NCBI RefSeq assembly: GCF_000429965.1
Contig: NZ_AUCW01000017.1
Span: forward strand, 62,001-126,000
Direction: 5' to 3'
DNA from: Desulfogranum mediterraneum DSM 13871
GTDB taxonomy: Bacteria > Desulfobacterota > Desulfobulbia > Desulfobulbales > Desulfobulbaceae
Length of the DNA stretch: 64,000 nt
Under the pieces are notes generated by a model. That model did not search any database. It saw only the letters and a list, made by a program, of their open reading frames with translations, and had not been told where the DNA came from. Shown here in pieces: positions 15,053-24,967 of the stretch (within the stretch, counting starts at the first letter, position 1; every line of letters begins with the position of its first letter). The position numbers were made by a program, and so were the translations under genes.

Positions 15053-16258
15053 ATGCCCATTTATATATGGAAAGGAAAGAACAGCTACGGAGAGAAGCGC
15101 AAAGGGGAACTGGAGGCCCCTGACGAAGGCTCTGCCCTGGCCCAACTCAGGCGTCTTCGTATGGATAATATCCGGATCAAAGAAAAGCCCAAGGATCTCC
15201 TGGAGAACATTCCCCTGTTCAAGCCCAAGGTCACCGGCAAGGATGTGGTCATCTTTACCCGGCAGCTCTCCACCATGATCGACGCCGGCCTGCCCCTGGT
15301 CCAGTGCCTCCAGATCCTGGGCAAGCAGCAGAGCAACACCACCTTTAAAAAAGTTCTCCTGGAAATCCAGGGTGACGTGGAGACCGGAACCACCCTGGCA
15401 GATTCCATGCGCAAGCACCCCAAGGTCTTTGACAACCTCTACTCCAACATGATCGAAGCCGGTGAGCTCGGCGGTATCCTGGATACCATCCTCTCCAGGC
15501 TGGCGGTCTTTAAGGAGAAGTCCATGGCCCTGCAGAAGAAGATCAAGGGAGCCATGACCTACCCTGCCATCTGTCTGGGAATCTCCATCATCATCCTGGT
15601 GGTCATCCTTGTCTTTGTGGTCCCGGTCTTTGACCGGATGTTCCAGGATTTCGGCTCGGCCCTGCCTGCTCCCACCCAGCTGGTGGTGGATATGAGCAAC
15701 TTCTTCAAGGGCAACTTCATCTACCTGATCATCGTCGCCTTCGTCCTCAGCTGGATTGTCAAGCGGATCTACGGTACGGAAAAGGGGCGGCTAAGGATCG
15801 ACAGCCTCCTGCTGAAAACCCCGGTGGTCGGCACCCTGCTGCGCCGGGTGGCGGTGGCAAAGTTCACCCGGACCCTGAGCACCATGCTCCAAAGTGGCGT
15901 TCCCATCCTTGAAGCCCTAGAAGTTGTTGGCAAAACTTCTGGGAATAAGGTAATAGAGAGAGCTGTTTTTCGAACCGCGGAGTCCATTGCCGAGGGTCGC
16001 CCCATTGCCGAGCCCCTGGAGGAGTCCGGGGTCTTCCCCAACATGGTGGTCCAGATGATCAATGTCGGTGAATCCGTGGGTGCCCTGGATACCATGCTGG
16101 AGAAGATTGCTGACTTTTATGACGAGGAGGTTGATCAGGCAGTGGACAACCTGACGGCCATGATCGAACCCTTTATGATGGTTTTTCTCGGCGGCATGAT
16201 CGGCGGGCTGGTGGTGGCCATGTATCTGCCGATCTTTAAGATGGCCAGCGTGGTCTAA
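15053..16258 (+). CDS. pilC: Type II secretion / type IV pilus inner-membrane platform protein PilC
   Basis: A 401-residue GspF/PilC family protein. The ATG at 15053 is preferred over the upstream GTG because GGAG precedes it by nine bases. Two T2SSF domains are visible: the first about residues 65-190 (FTRQLSTMIDAGLPLVQCLQ; NMIEAGELGGILDTIL), the second about 270-395 (FTRTLSTMLQSGVPILEALE; NVGESVGALDTMLEKI). Membrane helices lie near 165-195, 215-240 and 375-400. It is the platform protein of a pilus assembly machine. No other pil genes lie next to it. Confidence 0.92.
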   Translation: MPIYIWKGKNSYGEKRKGELEAPDEGSALAQLRRLRMDNIRIKEKPKDLLENIPLFKPKVTGKDVVIFTRQLSTMIDAGLPLVQCLQILGKQQSNTTFKKVLLEIQGDVETGTTLADSMRKHPKVFDNLYSNMIEAGELGGILDTILSRLAVFKEKSMALQKKIKGAMTYPAICLGISIIILVVILVFVVPVFDRMFQDFGSALPAPTQLVVDMSNFFKGNFIYLIIVAFVLSWIVKRIYGTEKGRLRIDSLLLKTPVVGTLLRRVAVAKFTRTLSTMLQSGVPILEALEVVGKTSGNKVIERAVFRTAESIAEGRPIAEPLEESGVFPNMVVQMINVGESVGALDTMLEKIADFYDEEVDQAVDNLTAMIEPFMMVFLGGMIGGLVVAMYLPIFKMASVV

Positions 16259-16314
16259 GGGCAAACACTCATTTATTATTAATATATCAGAAGAGATCGT
16301 TCACCACTCTTTAG

Positions 16315-17628
<1,314 letters not shown>

Positions 17629-17634
17629 TCAGGA

Positions 17635-17664
17635 TTGACAAGCGGTATAAGCCCTGCATACTAT
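17635..17664 (+). promoter_or_regulatory. Sigma-70 promoter for the IHF-type gene
   Basis: TTGACA (17635-17640), an 18-base spacer and TACTAT (17659-17664) form a near-consensus promoter only six bases after the enolase stop codon. Confidence 0.7.
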
Positions 17665-17672
17665 ATATGCAG
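17654..17672. promoter_or_regulatory. Palindrome overlapping the -10 box upstream of the IHF-type gene
   Basis: CTGCATA (17654-17660) and TATGCAG (17666-17672) are perfect inverted repeats around CTATA. The -10 hexamer lies inside the palindrome, a position suited to a repressor operator or autoregulation. Confidence 0.5.
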
Positions 17673-17723
17673 GAACAAATTCCAAACAAAAGATTGAAAC
17701 TTCGCTCCATTAGGAGGTGAACA

Positions 17724-18014
17724 ATGACCCTGACTAAGGCTGATTTAGTACAGCAAATCTACAAGACCCATCCAACGTTGACCAAATCGCAATCCACAGA
17801 ATCTGTGGAGACCTTCCTGATGTTATCTAAATCTTCCCTTATTAATGGCCAGGATCTATTACTGAGTGGCTTTGGCAAGTTCAACATCAAAGACAAAAAA
17901 TCCAGACGCGGCCGAAATCCTCAAACCGGGAGCGAACTGATACTCGATGCCAGACGGGTTGTTACCTTCAAGCCCTCCGGGATCCTCCGTTCACGGATCA
18001 ACGCCAACCGATAA
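17724..18014 (+). CDS. IHF/HU-family DNA-bending protein (IHF alpha type)
   Basis: A 96-residue histone-like protein. MTLTKADLVQQIY starts the helical dimerisation part, GFGKFNIKDKKSRRGRNPQTG around residues 50-70 forms the beta-arm with the Pro that kinks DNA, and ARRVVTFKPSGILRSRIN closes the fold. The RRGRNPQTG arm and the length point to the IHF alpha subgroup rather than HU. AGGAGGTG is a very strong ribosome site. It has its own promoter, a palindrome over the -10 box, and a strong terminator. Confidence 0.9.
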   Translation: MTLTKADLVQQIYKTHPTLTKSQSTESVETFLMLSKSSLINGQDLLLSGFGKFNIKDKKSRRGRNPQTGSELILDARRVVTFKPSGILRSRINANR

Positions 18015-18036
18015 GCCTGCTTTTTGCAGTGAGCGT

Positions 18037-18070
18037 GAGGGGCCTCATCGATGATGAGGCCCCTCTTTTT
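18037..18070 (+). terminator. Strong intrinsic terminator of the IHF-type gene
   Basis: GAGGGGCCTCAT (18037-18048) pairs perfectly with ATGAGGCCCCTC (18054-18065) with a five-base loop, followed by five T's. Confidence 0.92.
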
Positions 18071-18095
18071 ATTAACCCCCACCTGCCCCTGTACC

Positions 18096-19037
18096 GTGAT
18101 TCCCAGCCATACTATCAAGCACCTGCCCCTGAAACAGATCAGCCCCTGCTCCTCCACCTATCCTGATTTCATCGACGAAACCGTGGATCCGGCAACGCTG
18201 AGTGCCATCTCACAGCATGGCCTGCTCCTGCCCCTGCTTGTCCAGCAGGGCGAAGATGAGCCGCTCTGCGCCCTGCTCCTTTCCGGCCATCGTCAACTCG
18301 CGGCCTGCAGCCAGCTGAAGCTGAGCACGGTTCCCTGTCTGGTGCTGAGCGTGGAGACGCCACCCTTCCAGCGACTCTCGCTGCTCTGTGCCCATCGACG
18401 CCTGGGTGGGGTGCCCAGCCCCCTTGAAGACGCCTTGGTCGCCAGGGAGGCCTCTGCCCGACTCTCCGGGGAAGAACTGTTTCAGCTCCTTGAGCTGATG
18501 GGCTACAGGGGCAACCAACACGCCCTGGCCGGGCTGCTGGCCCTGCTGGAGTTGGCCCCCTCTGCCCAGGAGGCAATCCATGGGAGACTGATCCCGGCCA
18601 AGGCTGCTACTCAGTTAGCCAAGCTCACCCACCAGGATCAAGGGCTGGTGGTCCACTCCATCAAAAGGTATCATTTCGGCGGTTCCAAGCAGAACAGGCT
18701 CCTTGAGCTGGTCATCGAAATGACCCGAAGGCAAGAGTGCAGCTTTGCTGAACTTTTGGCGATGCTGCCGGAGCAGGCAAGTCCGGACACGAACAATATC
18801 CCCCAGCAGGGCGCCCGTCTGCTTGAACAGTTGCACAACCTCCATGCCCCCCAAAGGATCGAAGCCGAGGCAGCCTTTCAACGTTTTGTCCAAGGTCTGC
18901 AGCTCCCGGCCCAGGTGGAGGTCACCCCCTCTCCTGCCTTTGAACGGGACAGTTGTACGGTCACCATGACCTTTCCCAGCCAGGAGGCCCTCAGGGAGCA
19001 GGTCGCTCAACTCCAGGCAATGTTTGCCTCGTCCTAG
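18096..19037 (+). CDS. Orphan ParB-like (ParB/Srx N-terminal domain) protein
   Basis: About 313 residues. The N-terminal part resembles the ParB/sulfiredoxin fold: LKQISP, then AISQHGLLLPLLVQQ and LLSGHRQLAACSQLKLSTVPCLVL correspond to the HG-L-PL-V and SGHRR-A-L-vP motifs. A helical middle follows, with GYRGNQHALAGLLALLELAP like a ParB helix-turn-helix region. No ParA, SMC or parS-like repeat lies nearby, so a chromosome-segregation role is doubtful; it may be a DNA-binding regulator or a member of a ParB-like enzyme group. The start is uncertain: an ATG at 18051 sits inside the upstream terminator hairpin, so the GTG at 18096 is preferred though its ribosome site is poor. Its end overlaps ribD by four bases. 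Confidence 0.7.
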   Translation: MIPSHTIKHLPLKQISPCSSTYPDFIDETVDPATLSAISQHGLLLPLLVQQGEDEPLCALLLSGHRQLAACSQLKLSTVPCLVLSVETPPFQRLSLLCAHRRLGGVPSPLEDALVAREASARLSGEELFQLLELMGYRGNQHALAGLLALLELAPSAQEAIHGRLIPAKAATQLAKLTHQDQGLVVHSIKRYHFGGSKQNRLLELVIEMTRRQECSFAELLAMLPEQASPDTNNIPQQGARLLEQLHNLHAPQRIEAEAAFQRFVQGLQLPAQVEVTPSPAFERDSCTVTMTFPSQEALREQVAQLQAMFASS

Positions 19038-20152
19038 GCGGGAAAATGGCGGTAGCCGGTGAAGAGCAGGTCGCTGCCCAGGGCGGTGATCGAGGTTTCC
19101 ACAAAGCCTGCTCCCGCTTCTCGTTGATTGATACCGTAACCCTTCAGCAGAGGTGTGCCCTGGTCGCCGATAAAAAATGGCGCATAGAAGAGGCAGACCT
19201 GATCCACCAGGTCTGCCTGAAGAAAGCTGCCATGAATCCGGGACCCGCCTTCGACCAGGAGTGCGTTGATCCCTTCCTCTCCCAGGTGCGCCAGGAGTGC
19301 GTTGAGGTCGAGACCTCCATCCGGGTATAGGGGAAGGCGCACCACCCTTGCCCCGGCCGCCTCCAACTGCTGCTGCCGCTCTTCACTGGCCGCGGTTCCA
19401 CAGTAGACCCAGGTCTCTGCCTCCGAATCCTGGTGCAGCATCCTGGCTGCGGGGGGCAGGCGGAGACTGGTGTCGACAATGATCCGTAAGGGGTCCTGCC
19501 CTTTGCCGGTTCCGAGCCTGGTGGTCAGGCTCGGATCATCGCTCAGGGCGGTGCCCACGCCGATGAGAATGGCATCAACCCGGTCTCTGATTTGGTGGAC
19601 GCGCTCACCGGACGCGGGCCCGGTAATCTTGCCGCCCTCTCCCTTGCGGTAACTGATCCTGCCATCAAGGCTGAGGCCAGCCTTCATGATCACCCAGGGT
19701 AAACCGGTGGCTATATGTTTGAGAAAGGGATAGTTCAAGGCACGACACTCCTTCTCCAGGATCCCATGGCAGACCGTTAGCCCTGCCTGCTCCAAACATT
19801 CCATACCCTTCCCGGCCACATGTGGATTAGGATCCAACATCCCGATCACCACCCGGGCAATGCCACTCTTCAAGATGGCCTGGGTACAGGGTGGGGTGCG
19901 ACCGGTATGGTTGCAGGGCTCCAGGGTAACATAGATGGTGGCCCCCCTGGCCGAAGCAGAGGCATCGGCCAGGGCGTGGACCTCTGCATGGGGGGTACCC
20001 GCCTTGCGGTGATACCCCCGGCCCACGATCCTGCCTTCACGGACGACGACAGCGCCCACTGCGGGGTTTGGAGAGGTTCGGCCAAGCCCTTTACGGGCTT
20101 CGGCCAGAGCGATTTCCATGAACCGCTGATCATCATCGAAACTCGACATCAA
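19034..20152 (-). CDS. ribD: Bifunctional riboflavin deaminase/reductase RibD
   Basis: A 372-residue enzyme of riboflavin synthesis. The N-terminal cytidine-deaminase-like domain carries the zinc site GTPHAEVHAL near residue 50 and EPCNHTGRTPPC near 78. The C-terminal reductase domain (about 150-370) contains MKAGLSLDGRISYRKGEG and LVEGGSRIHGSFL. Length matches fused RibD. It follows nrdR by 14 bases. In related bacteria the order nrdR-ribD-ribE is common; here the convergent ParB-like gene ends the run and no ribE is in the window. Confidence 0.94.
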   Translation of the reverse strand: MMSSFDDDQRFMEIALAEARKGLGRTSPNPAVGAVVVREGRIVGRGYHRKAGTPHAEVHALADASASARGATIYVTLEPCNHTGRTPPCTQAILKSGIARVVIGMLDPNPHVAGKGMECLEQAGLTVCHGILEKECRALNYPFLKHIATGLPWVIMKAGLSLDGRISYRKGEGGKITGPASGERVHQIRDRVDAILIGVGTALSDDPSLTTRLGTGKGQDPLRIIVDTSLRLPPAARMLHQDSEAETWVYCGTAASEERQQQLEAAGARVVRLPLYPDGGLDLNALLAHLGEEGINALLVEGGSRIHGSFLQADLVDQVCLFYAPFFIGDQGTPLLKGYGINQREAGAGFVETSITALGSDLLFTGYRHFPA

Positions 20153-20166
20153 CAGGGACTCCTTGC

Positions 20167-20640
20167 TTAACTTTCTTTGCCTTCCTGGGATTTGCCCAGG
20201 AAAAGCTTCAACTCATCCATAAACTCATTCACATCCTTAAACTGCCGGTAAACAGAGGCAAACCTGACATAGGCGACCTCGTCAAGGGCAGGCAAAGACT
20301 CCATGACCCACTCCCCGATCTGCCTGGTGGAAACCTCCTTGCCTGCGGCATCCTGGAGGCGCAGTTCGATGGCATCGACAAAGGCATCGATATCGGTCAT
20401 ACTCACCGGAAGTTTTTCGCAGGCCTTTTCCAGGCCAGCCACAATCTTGCCTCGGTTCCAGGGCTCCCGACGGCCATCTTTTTTGATCAGCATGGGCAGC
20501 ATCAACTCGATCCGTTCATAGGTGGTGAATCGCTGCCGACAGGAGGCACAGGCTCTACGTCGACGGATAATGGTCTTGTCCTTATTCACCCTGGAGTCGA
20601 TGACCCTGTTTTCCAGGTGGCCACAGTAGGGACATTTCAT
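20167..20640 (-). CDS. nrdR: Transcriptional repressor NrdR
   Basis: A 157-residue protein with the NrdR zinc ribbon (MKCPYCGHLENRVIDSR at the start, ACASCRQRFTTYERIEL near residues 31-47) and an ATP-cone domain (about 48-137, LIKKDGRREPWNRGKI). NrdR represses ribonucleotide reductase genes according to nucleotide levels. It is full-length. No ribonucleotide reductase gene is in the window. It is probably co-transcribed with ribD. Confidence 0.96.
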   Translation of the reverse strand: MKCPYCGHLENRVIDSRVNKDKTIIRRRRACASCRQRFTTYERIELMLPMLIKKDGRREPWNRGKIVAGLEKACEKLPVSMTDIDAFVDAIELRLQDAAGKEVSTRQIGEWVMESLPALDEVAYVRFASVYRQFKDVNEFMDELKLFLGKSQEGKES

Positions 20641-20948
20641 GATAGTTCTCTATATATGAGGATAGCTTGAAAAATTCATGTAATAGCAATTTCGCAAGGT
20701 AGCCATGGGTAATGACAAGTACCGCTGTCCTTGGTTGTTCAGGGGCGCACGCTCCCCTGGTTGCGCGGTACTGCCCGGTCGGTACTGCCTGGTGATGCCT
20801 GGTGGTGCCGGTCCGGCATCACTTATCGGTGGAATTCCCTCCCGAAACCGGAAGCCAACGCCTTGATAAATTTCCCATAAAAAAACCGGTAGCCTTATCT
20901 AAAAAGCATACCGGTTCATTCGTTTTCCCCAGGACAATCAGCCGGGTT
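20641..20948. other. Gap between rpiB and nrdR with repeats and hairpins
   Basis: No gene is seen in these 308 bases. The right part holds the rpiB terminator. The middle is repetitive: GGTACTGCC occurs at 20768-20776 and 20782-20790, followed by further TGCC-GGT units. GTGATGCC (20792-20799) pairs perfectly with GGCATCAC (20815-20822), and AGGGG/CCCCT (20741-20745 with 20754-20758) forms another hairpin. These structures would fall in the nrdR leader if transcription starts before about 20830. Confidence 0.45.
20879..20916 (-). terminator. Intrinsic terminator after rpiB
   Basis: AACCGGTA (20884-20891) pairs with TACCGGTT (20909-20916); on the - strand the hairpin runs into seven T's. It lies 33 bases after the rpiB stop and closes the fatty-acid operon. 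Confidence 0.88.
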
Positions 20949-21374
20949 TCAGTCCAGCATCTGAATGCGCCGGAGATGACGTCCTCCACTAAATTCGGTC
21001 TTCAGCCAGACATCAACAATCTGCAGAGCCAGTGCTCCGCCGATGACGCGACCTCCAAGGCAGAGCACATTGGCGTCATTGTGTTCCCTGCTCATCTGTG
21101 CTGAAAAAGGTTCACTGCAGAGGGCAGCCCTGATACCTGGATGCCGGTTGGCGGCAATGGAGATGCCGATACCGGTACCACAGATCAATATCCCGCGCTC
21201 ACACTCTCCGCCGGCCACCGCCTTGCAGACAGCAGCGGCAATGTCAGGGTAGTCGACCGAGTCGCTGGAATAGCAGCCATAGTCAACGACCTCGCAGTCG
21301 CAGTCTTTCAGGACAGCTGCAATCTCCTGCTTAAGGCCAAAGCCCCCATGGTCACAGCCAAGTGCAATCTTCAC
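20949..21374 (-). CDS. rpiB: Ribose 5-phosphate isomerase B
   Basis: A 141-residue RpiB interconverting ribose 5-phosphate and ribulose 5-phosphate. It begins VKIALGCDHGGFGLKQEI, contains the catalytic Cys in GILICGTGIGISIAANR near residue 66, and ends with the usual HLRRIQML segment. The GTG at 21374 is chosen because GGAG lies seven bases before it and family members start here; an upstream GTG at 21398 would overlap fabF. It is the last gene of the fatty-acid operon, the common fabF-rpiB order. Confidence 0.93.
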   Translation of the reverse strand: MKIALGCDHGGFGLKQEIAAVLKDCDCEVVDYGCYSSDSVDYPDIAAAVCKAVAGGECERGILICGTGIGISIAANRHPGIRAALCSEPFSAQMSREHNDANVLCLGGRVIGGALALQIVDVWLKTEFSGGRHLRRIQMLD

Positions 21375-21390
21375 TCTGTTCTCCTTGCCT

Positions 21391-22632
21391 TTATTCACTG
21401 AACTTCTTCATGACCACGACCCCATTGGTCCCACCAAAGCCAAAGGAGTTGGAGATGGCGACTTCCGGATTGGCCTCTCGAGCGGTAAGGGGCACATAAT
21501 CGAGGTCACACTCAGGGGCCGGATTATGGAGATTGATGGTGGGTGGGATGATGCCCGTATGCAGGGTCAGGGCGGTGAAGGCCGACTCTATCCCTCCGGC
21601 AGCGCCCAACATATGTCCGGTCATGGATTTAGTGGAACTGATGGCCAGTTTGGAGGCATGCTCCTGGAAGACCGTCTTTATGGCCAGGGTCTCGCAGCGA
21701 TCGTTCAGCGGGGTGGAGGTGCCGTGGGCATTGATATAGTCGACACTCTCGGCGGCAACCCGGGCATCTCGAAGGGCCATGGCCATACAGCGGGCTCCAC
21801 CCTCTCCGTCCTCTGGTGGAGCAGCGATATGATAGGCATCGCTGGTCTGACCATAACCGATAATCTCGGCATAGATCCTGGCCCCACGTTTTCTGGCCGT
21901 CTCCAACTCTTCCAGGATCAGCATCCCGGATCCTTCAGAGATGACGAAACCATCACGATCGACATCAAAGGGCCTTGAGGCCGTGGCTGGATCATCGTTA
22001 CGGGTGGAGAGCGCCTTCATGGCACTGAATCCCCCTACTGCCAGCGGGCAGATCACCGACTCGGTGCCCCCGGTGACAGCCACATCACAGTCACCGTAGG
22101 CGATATGGCGGAAGGCTTCGCCCACGGCGTGGGTACCGGCAGCACAGGCCGTGGTCTGGGTTAGGTTGGGTCCCTTACTGCCCAGACGCATGGAGATATG
22201 ACCGGAAGGCATGTTGGGGATCACCCGGGGGATGAAGAAGGGGGTGATTTTTCGAGGTCCCTTCTCCATCAAGACCTGATGGTACTCCTCAATGGTGGGC
22301 AAGCCCCCCATGCCGCATCCGGTGATAACCCCGATTCGCTCCCGATTTTCATCGGTAACAGACAGGCCGCTGTCTTTCCAGGCAAGTTCTGCCGCTGCAA
22401 TGGCATACTGGACAAAGAGATCGAGGTTCTTCACCTGCTTCTTTTCAAACCAGTCTGCAGCTGAGAAATCTTTGACCTCTGCGGCAATCTGTGAGGCATG
22501 ACCACTGGCATCAAACCTGGTAATCGGTCCAATACCGCCACGGCCATGGATAAGATTATCCCACGTCTTGTCGGTACCCGTACCAAGAGGTGTGACCAAG
22601 CCTATTCCTGTAACAACGACCCGTCTTTTCAC
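21391..22632 (-). CDS. fabF: Beta-ketoacyl-ACP synthase II
   Basis: A 413-residue condensing enzyme that elongates acyl-ACP with malonyl-ACP. The catalytic cysteine is in TTACAAGTHAVGEA near residue 164, and the two histidines are in INAHGTSTPLND near 304 and KSMTGHMLGAAGG near 341. Full length. It follows acpP by 14 bases and precedes rpiB by 16. Confidence 0.97.
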   Translation of the reverse strand: MKRRVVVTGIGLVTPLGTGTDKTWDNLIHGRGGIGPITRFDASGHASQIAAEVKDFSAADWFEKKQVKNLDLFVQYAIAAAELAWKDSGLSVTDENRERIGVITGCGMGGLPTIEEYHQVLMEKGPRKITPFFIPRVIPNMPSGHISMRLGSKGPNLTQTTACAAGTHAVGEAFRHIAYGDCDVAVTGGTESVICPLAVGGFSAMKALSTRNDDPATASRPFDVDRDGFVISEGSGMLILEELETARKRGARIYAEIIGYGQTSDAYHIAAPPEDGEGGARCMAMALRDARVAAESVDYINAHGTSTPLNDRCETLAIKTVFQEHASKLAISSTKSMTGHMLGAAGGIESAFTALTLHTGIIPPTINLHNPAPECDLDYVPLTAREANPEVAISNSFGFGGTNGVVVMKKFSE

Positions 22633-22646
22633 GAAACTAACCCTTA

Positions 22647-22880
22647 TTATTCTTGGATTTTAGCAACAAAATCAATTGCATTCTGCACAGTGGTGATCTT
22701 TTCGGCCTCTTCGTCAGGGATCTCCACGTCAAATTCCTCTTCCATGGCCATGATCAGCTCAACCAGGTCAAGGGAATCTGCACCCAGATCGTCAACAAAT
22801 GAGGCGGCAGGAACCACCTTTTCTTTATCCACGCTCAACTGCTCTACGATAATATCGATCATCTTTGCTTCAACAGCCAT
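22647..22880 (-). CDS. acpP: Acyl carrier protein
   Basis: A 77-residue acidic four-helix protein. The phosphopantetheine serine is in [17 protein letters not shown] near residue 37. The ATG at 22880, followed by [15 protein letters not shown], is chosen because the upstream frame is not family-like and a TCAGGAG-type site precedes it. It carries growing fatty acyl chains and lies between fabG and fabF, the usual order. Confidence 0.96.
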   Translation of the reverse strand: MAVEAKMIDIIVEQLSVDKEKVVPAASFVDDLGADSLDLVELIMAMEEEFDVEIPDEEAEKITTVQNAIDFVAKIQE

Positions 22881-22956
22881 TGTATTCTCCTGAATATTAT
22901 ATGTTTTGATGTAGGTACTGCTCAAAGCAACGCTATTCCTCCTGGGAGGAAGGTTG

Positions 22957-23706
22957 CTAGTTTCCCATATACATTCCACCATTGACATGAAGGGTCTGTC
23001 CGGTGATGTACTCGGCATCGGCGGAGGCCAGGAAGGCGACAGCTGCGGCCACATCCTCGGCTGAACCCAACCGATTCAATGGAACTTGTGCCTTAATCGC
23101 CTGCTGGACATCCTCTGCCAGCTCTTCGGTCATATCAGTGACAATGTATCCGGGTGCCACGCAATTCACAGTAACATTGCGTCCGGCAAGTTCTCTGGCC
23201 ATGGATTTGGTCAGGCCGACCAGTCCGGCTTTGGCAGCGCCATAGTTGACCTGGCCGCCATTACCGACAAAACCTATAACCGAGCTGATGTTAATAATGC
23301 GTCCCCAACGTTTTTTCAGCATGGAGCGCATGGCTGCCTTACTGCAGCTGAAGGCGCCCTTGAGGTTGGTGTCCAGGACATCATCCCAATGGGGCTCTTT
23401 CATCATGGCCATCAGGCCATCACGGGTGATACCGGCATTGTTGACCAGGACATCCAGTCGGCCATGGTCGCTGATGATGGACTTGACGGCTGTCTGGGTT
23501 GCAGCAAAGTCAGAGACATTGAAGGGGCAGAGAAAGCCCCGGCCTCCCTGCGCTTCGAGCAGGTCCAGGGTCTCCTGGGCAGCGGTCGGGTTGGAGACAT
23601 AGTTGATCCCGACCAGTGCCCCCATGGCAGCGAGTCGGGTACAGATGGCACGCCCGATCCCACGGCTGCCGCCGGTGACCAGGGCTACCTTATCTTGAAG
23701 AGTCAC
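22957..23706 (-). CDS. fabG: 3-oxoacyl-ACP reductase
   Basis: A 249-residue short-chain dehydrogenase reducing 3-ketoacyl-ACP with NADPH. It has the cofactor motif [12 protein letters not shown] near residue 10, [14 protein letters not shown] near 88, the catalytic Ser in [13 protein letters not shown] near 138 and [13 protein letters not shown] (Tyr-x3-Lys) near 153. Its start overlaps the end of etfA by 17 bases, showing that the redox genes are part of the same operon. Confidence 0.95.
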   Translation of the reverse strand: MTLQDKVALVTGGSRGIGRAICTRLAAMGALVGINYVSNPTAAQETLDLLEAQGGRGFLCPFNVSDFAATQTAVKSIISDHGRLDVLVNNAGITRDGLMAMMKEPHWDDVLDTNLKGAFSCSKAAMRSMLKKRWGRIINISSVIGFVGNGGQVNYGAAKAGLVGLTKSMARELAGRNVTVNCVAPGYIVTDMTEELAEDVQQAIKAQVPLNRLGSAEDVAAAVAFLASADAEYITGQTLHVNGGMYMGN

Positions 23707-24892
23707 TCTTCACCTCCTGGATACGTTTAATAAGTGCCGGAATAACCTCGTAGAGATCACCGACAATGCCGTAGGTGGCAATATCAAAGATCGGGGCATT
23801 CTCATCACGGTTTATGGCAATCACGATATCAGAGGACTGCATCCCCACGGCGTGTTGGATGGCACCTGAAATACCGCAGGCAATATAGACCTTGGGGTGG
23901 ACGGTCTTGCCGGTCTGGCCGACCTGGTGGGGATAGGGAATCCAGCCGGAATCTACAGCCGCACGGCTGGCCGCGACGGCGGCGCCGAGTTCTGAGGCCA
24001 ACTCCCGAATCAAGGCAAAGCCCTTTTCAGACTCCAATCCACGACCACCGGCAACAAGGGTCTCCACCTCCTGGATGTTGACCTGTTCCTCCTCACTGAT
24101 CACCGTCTCCAGGATCTCCACCTTGGAGCTGGTCAGTTTCTCGTCAAGATCGATGGACTCAACCACCCCCTTGCGGTTGCCGTCTGGCTCAGCTGCCACC
24201 ATGACCTTTGGCCGAACCGTGGCCATCTGCGGCCTGGTATCAGGACATTCGATGGTGGCCATGATATTACCGCCAAAGGCCGGCCTGGTCTGCAGCAGCA
24301 TCCCGTCTTCTTCCCTGATCTCCAGACGGGTACAGTCGGCGGTGAGGCCGGCATCGATCAGGGTGGCGACAAAGGGAATAACCGAGCGACCAATGGCAGT
24401 GGCACCGGCAAGTACAATCTCCGGCTTCTTCAGGCGGATGATCTTTTCCAGTGCATACCCGTAAGCATCTTCTCGAAACTGTTCAAGTGCAGGATGATCA
24501 ACCAGGTAGACTAAATCGGCTCCGGCCGCGATCAGAGAAGGTCCGTGGGAGCCAATATCCGTCCCCAGCAGGACCACACTCAAGCCGACGCCCCTGGCAT
24601 CTGCGAGCTTTCGCCCGACTCCAAGGAGTTCGTAGGTTACCGAAGCAATGGTCCCGTGGCGAAATTCGCCAAAGACCATGACACCTTGCCAGTCTGCCAG
24701 GTCCTGCTGCACCTTTTTCTCACCGACCTCGATGGAGAGTGCACCGACCTCACAGCTTTCCACACAGGCACCGCAGAGGGTACAGTTTTCATCGACAACG
24801 ACACAGTCGTCCTCGCAGTGAAGGGCAGCAAAGGGGCAACCGGACTCGCAAATCCCACATACTATGCACTTGTCACAATCTATTTTCAGCAT
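23690..24892 (-). CDS. etfA: Electron transfer flavoprotein alpha subunit with N-terminal 2[4Fe-4S] ferredoxin domain
   Basis: A 400-residue EtfA; the start MLKIDCDKC at 24892 is chosen because the ferredoxin domain begins directly there. Residues 1-60 hold two cysteine sets, CIVCGICESGCP and CTLCGACVESCE, for two [4Fe-4S] clusters. The middle (about 70-260) is the EtfA N-terminal domain, and the FAD domain follows with VAGGRGLESEKGF near 290, GQTGKTVHPKVYIACGIS near 335 and IAINRDENAPIFDIATYGIV near 365. This ferredoxin-extended form is known from electron-bifurcating Etfs of anaerobes such as the caffeyl-CoA reductase complex. It overlaps fabG by 17 bases and follows etfB by 75. Confidence 0.94.
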   Translation of the reverse strand: MLKIDCDKCIVCGICESGCPFAALHCEDDCVVVDENCTLCGACVESCEVGALSIEVGEKKVQQDLADWQGVMVFGEFRHGTIASVTYELLGVGRKLADARGVGLSVVLLGTDIGSHGPSLIAAGADLVYLVDHPALEQFREDAYGYALEKIIRLKKPEIVLAGATAIGRSVIPFVATLIDAGLTADCTRLEIREEDGMLLQTRPAFGGNIMATIECPDTRPQMATVRPKVMVAAEPDGNRKGVVESIDLDEKLTSSKVEILETVISEEEQVNIQEVETLVAGGRGLESEKGFALIRELASELGAAVAASRAAVDSGWIPYPHQVGQTGKTVHPKVYIACGISGAIQHAVGMQSSDIVIAINRDENAPIFDIATYGIVGDLYEVIPALIKRIQEVKSDSSR

Positions 24893-24967
24893 CTTTTCTT
24901 TTCTTCTATCTCTGGATCCGGGGGGAAGCGACAGGGACCAGCTCATCCTGCCTACAGGGGGCGCGCT

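Noticed and set aside
17654-17672. Palindrome near eno read as an enolase terminator
   Set aside because: It has no T-tract after it and contains the -10 box of a good promoter, so a regulatory role is more likely.
20646-20660. CTATATATGAG before nrdR as an NrdR box
   Set aside because: Only part of the ACACTATATATTGTGT-type consensus is present and no second box is spaced properly.
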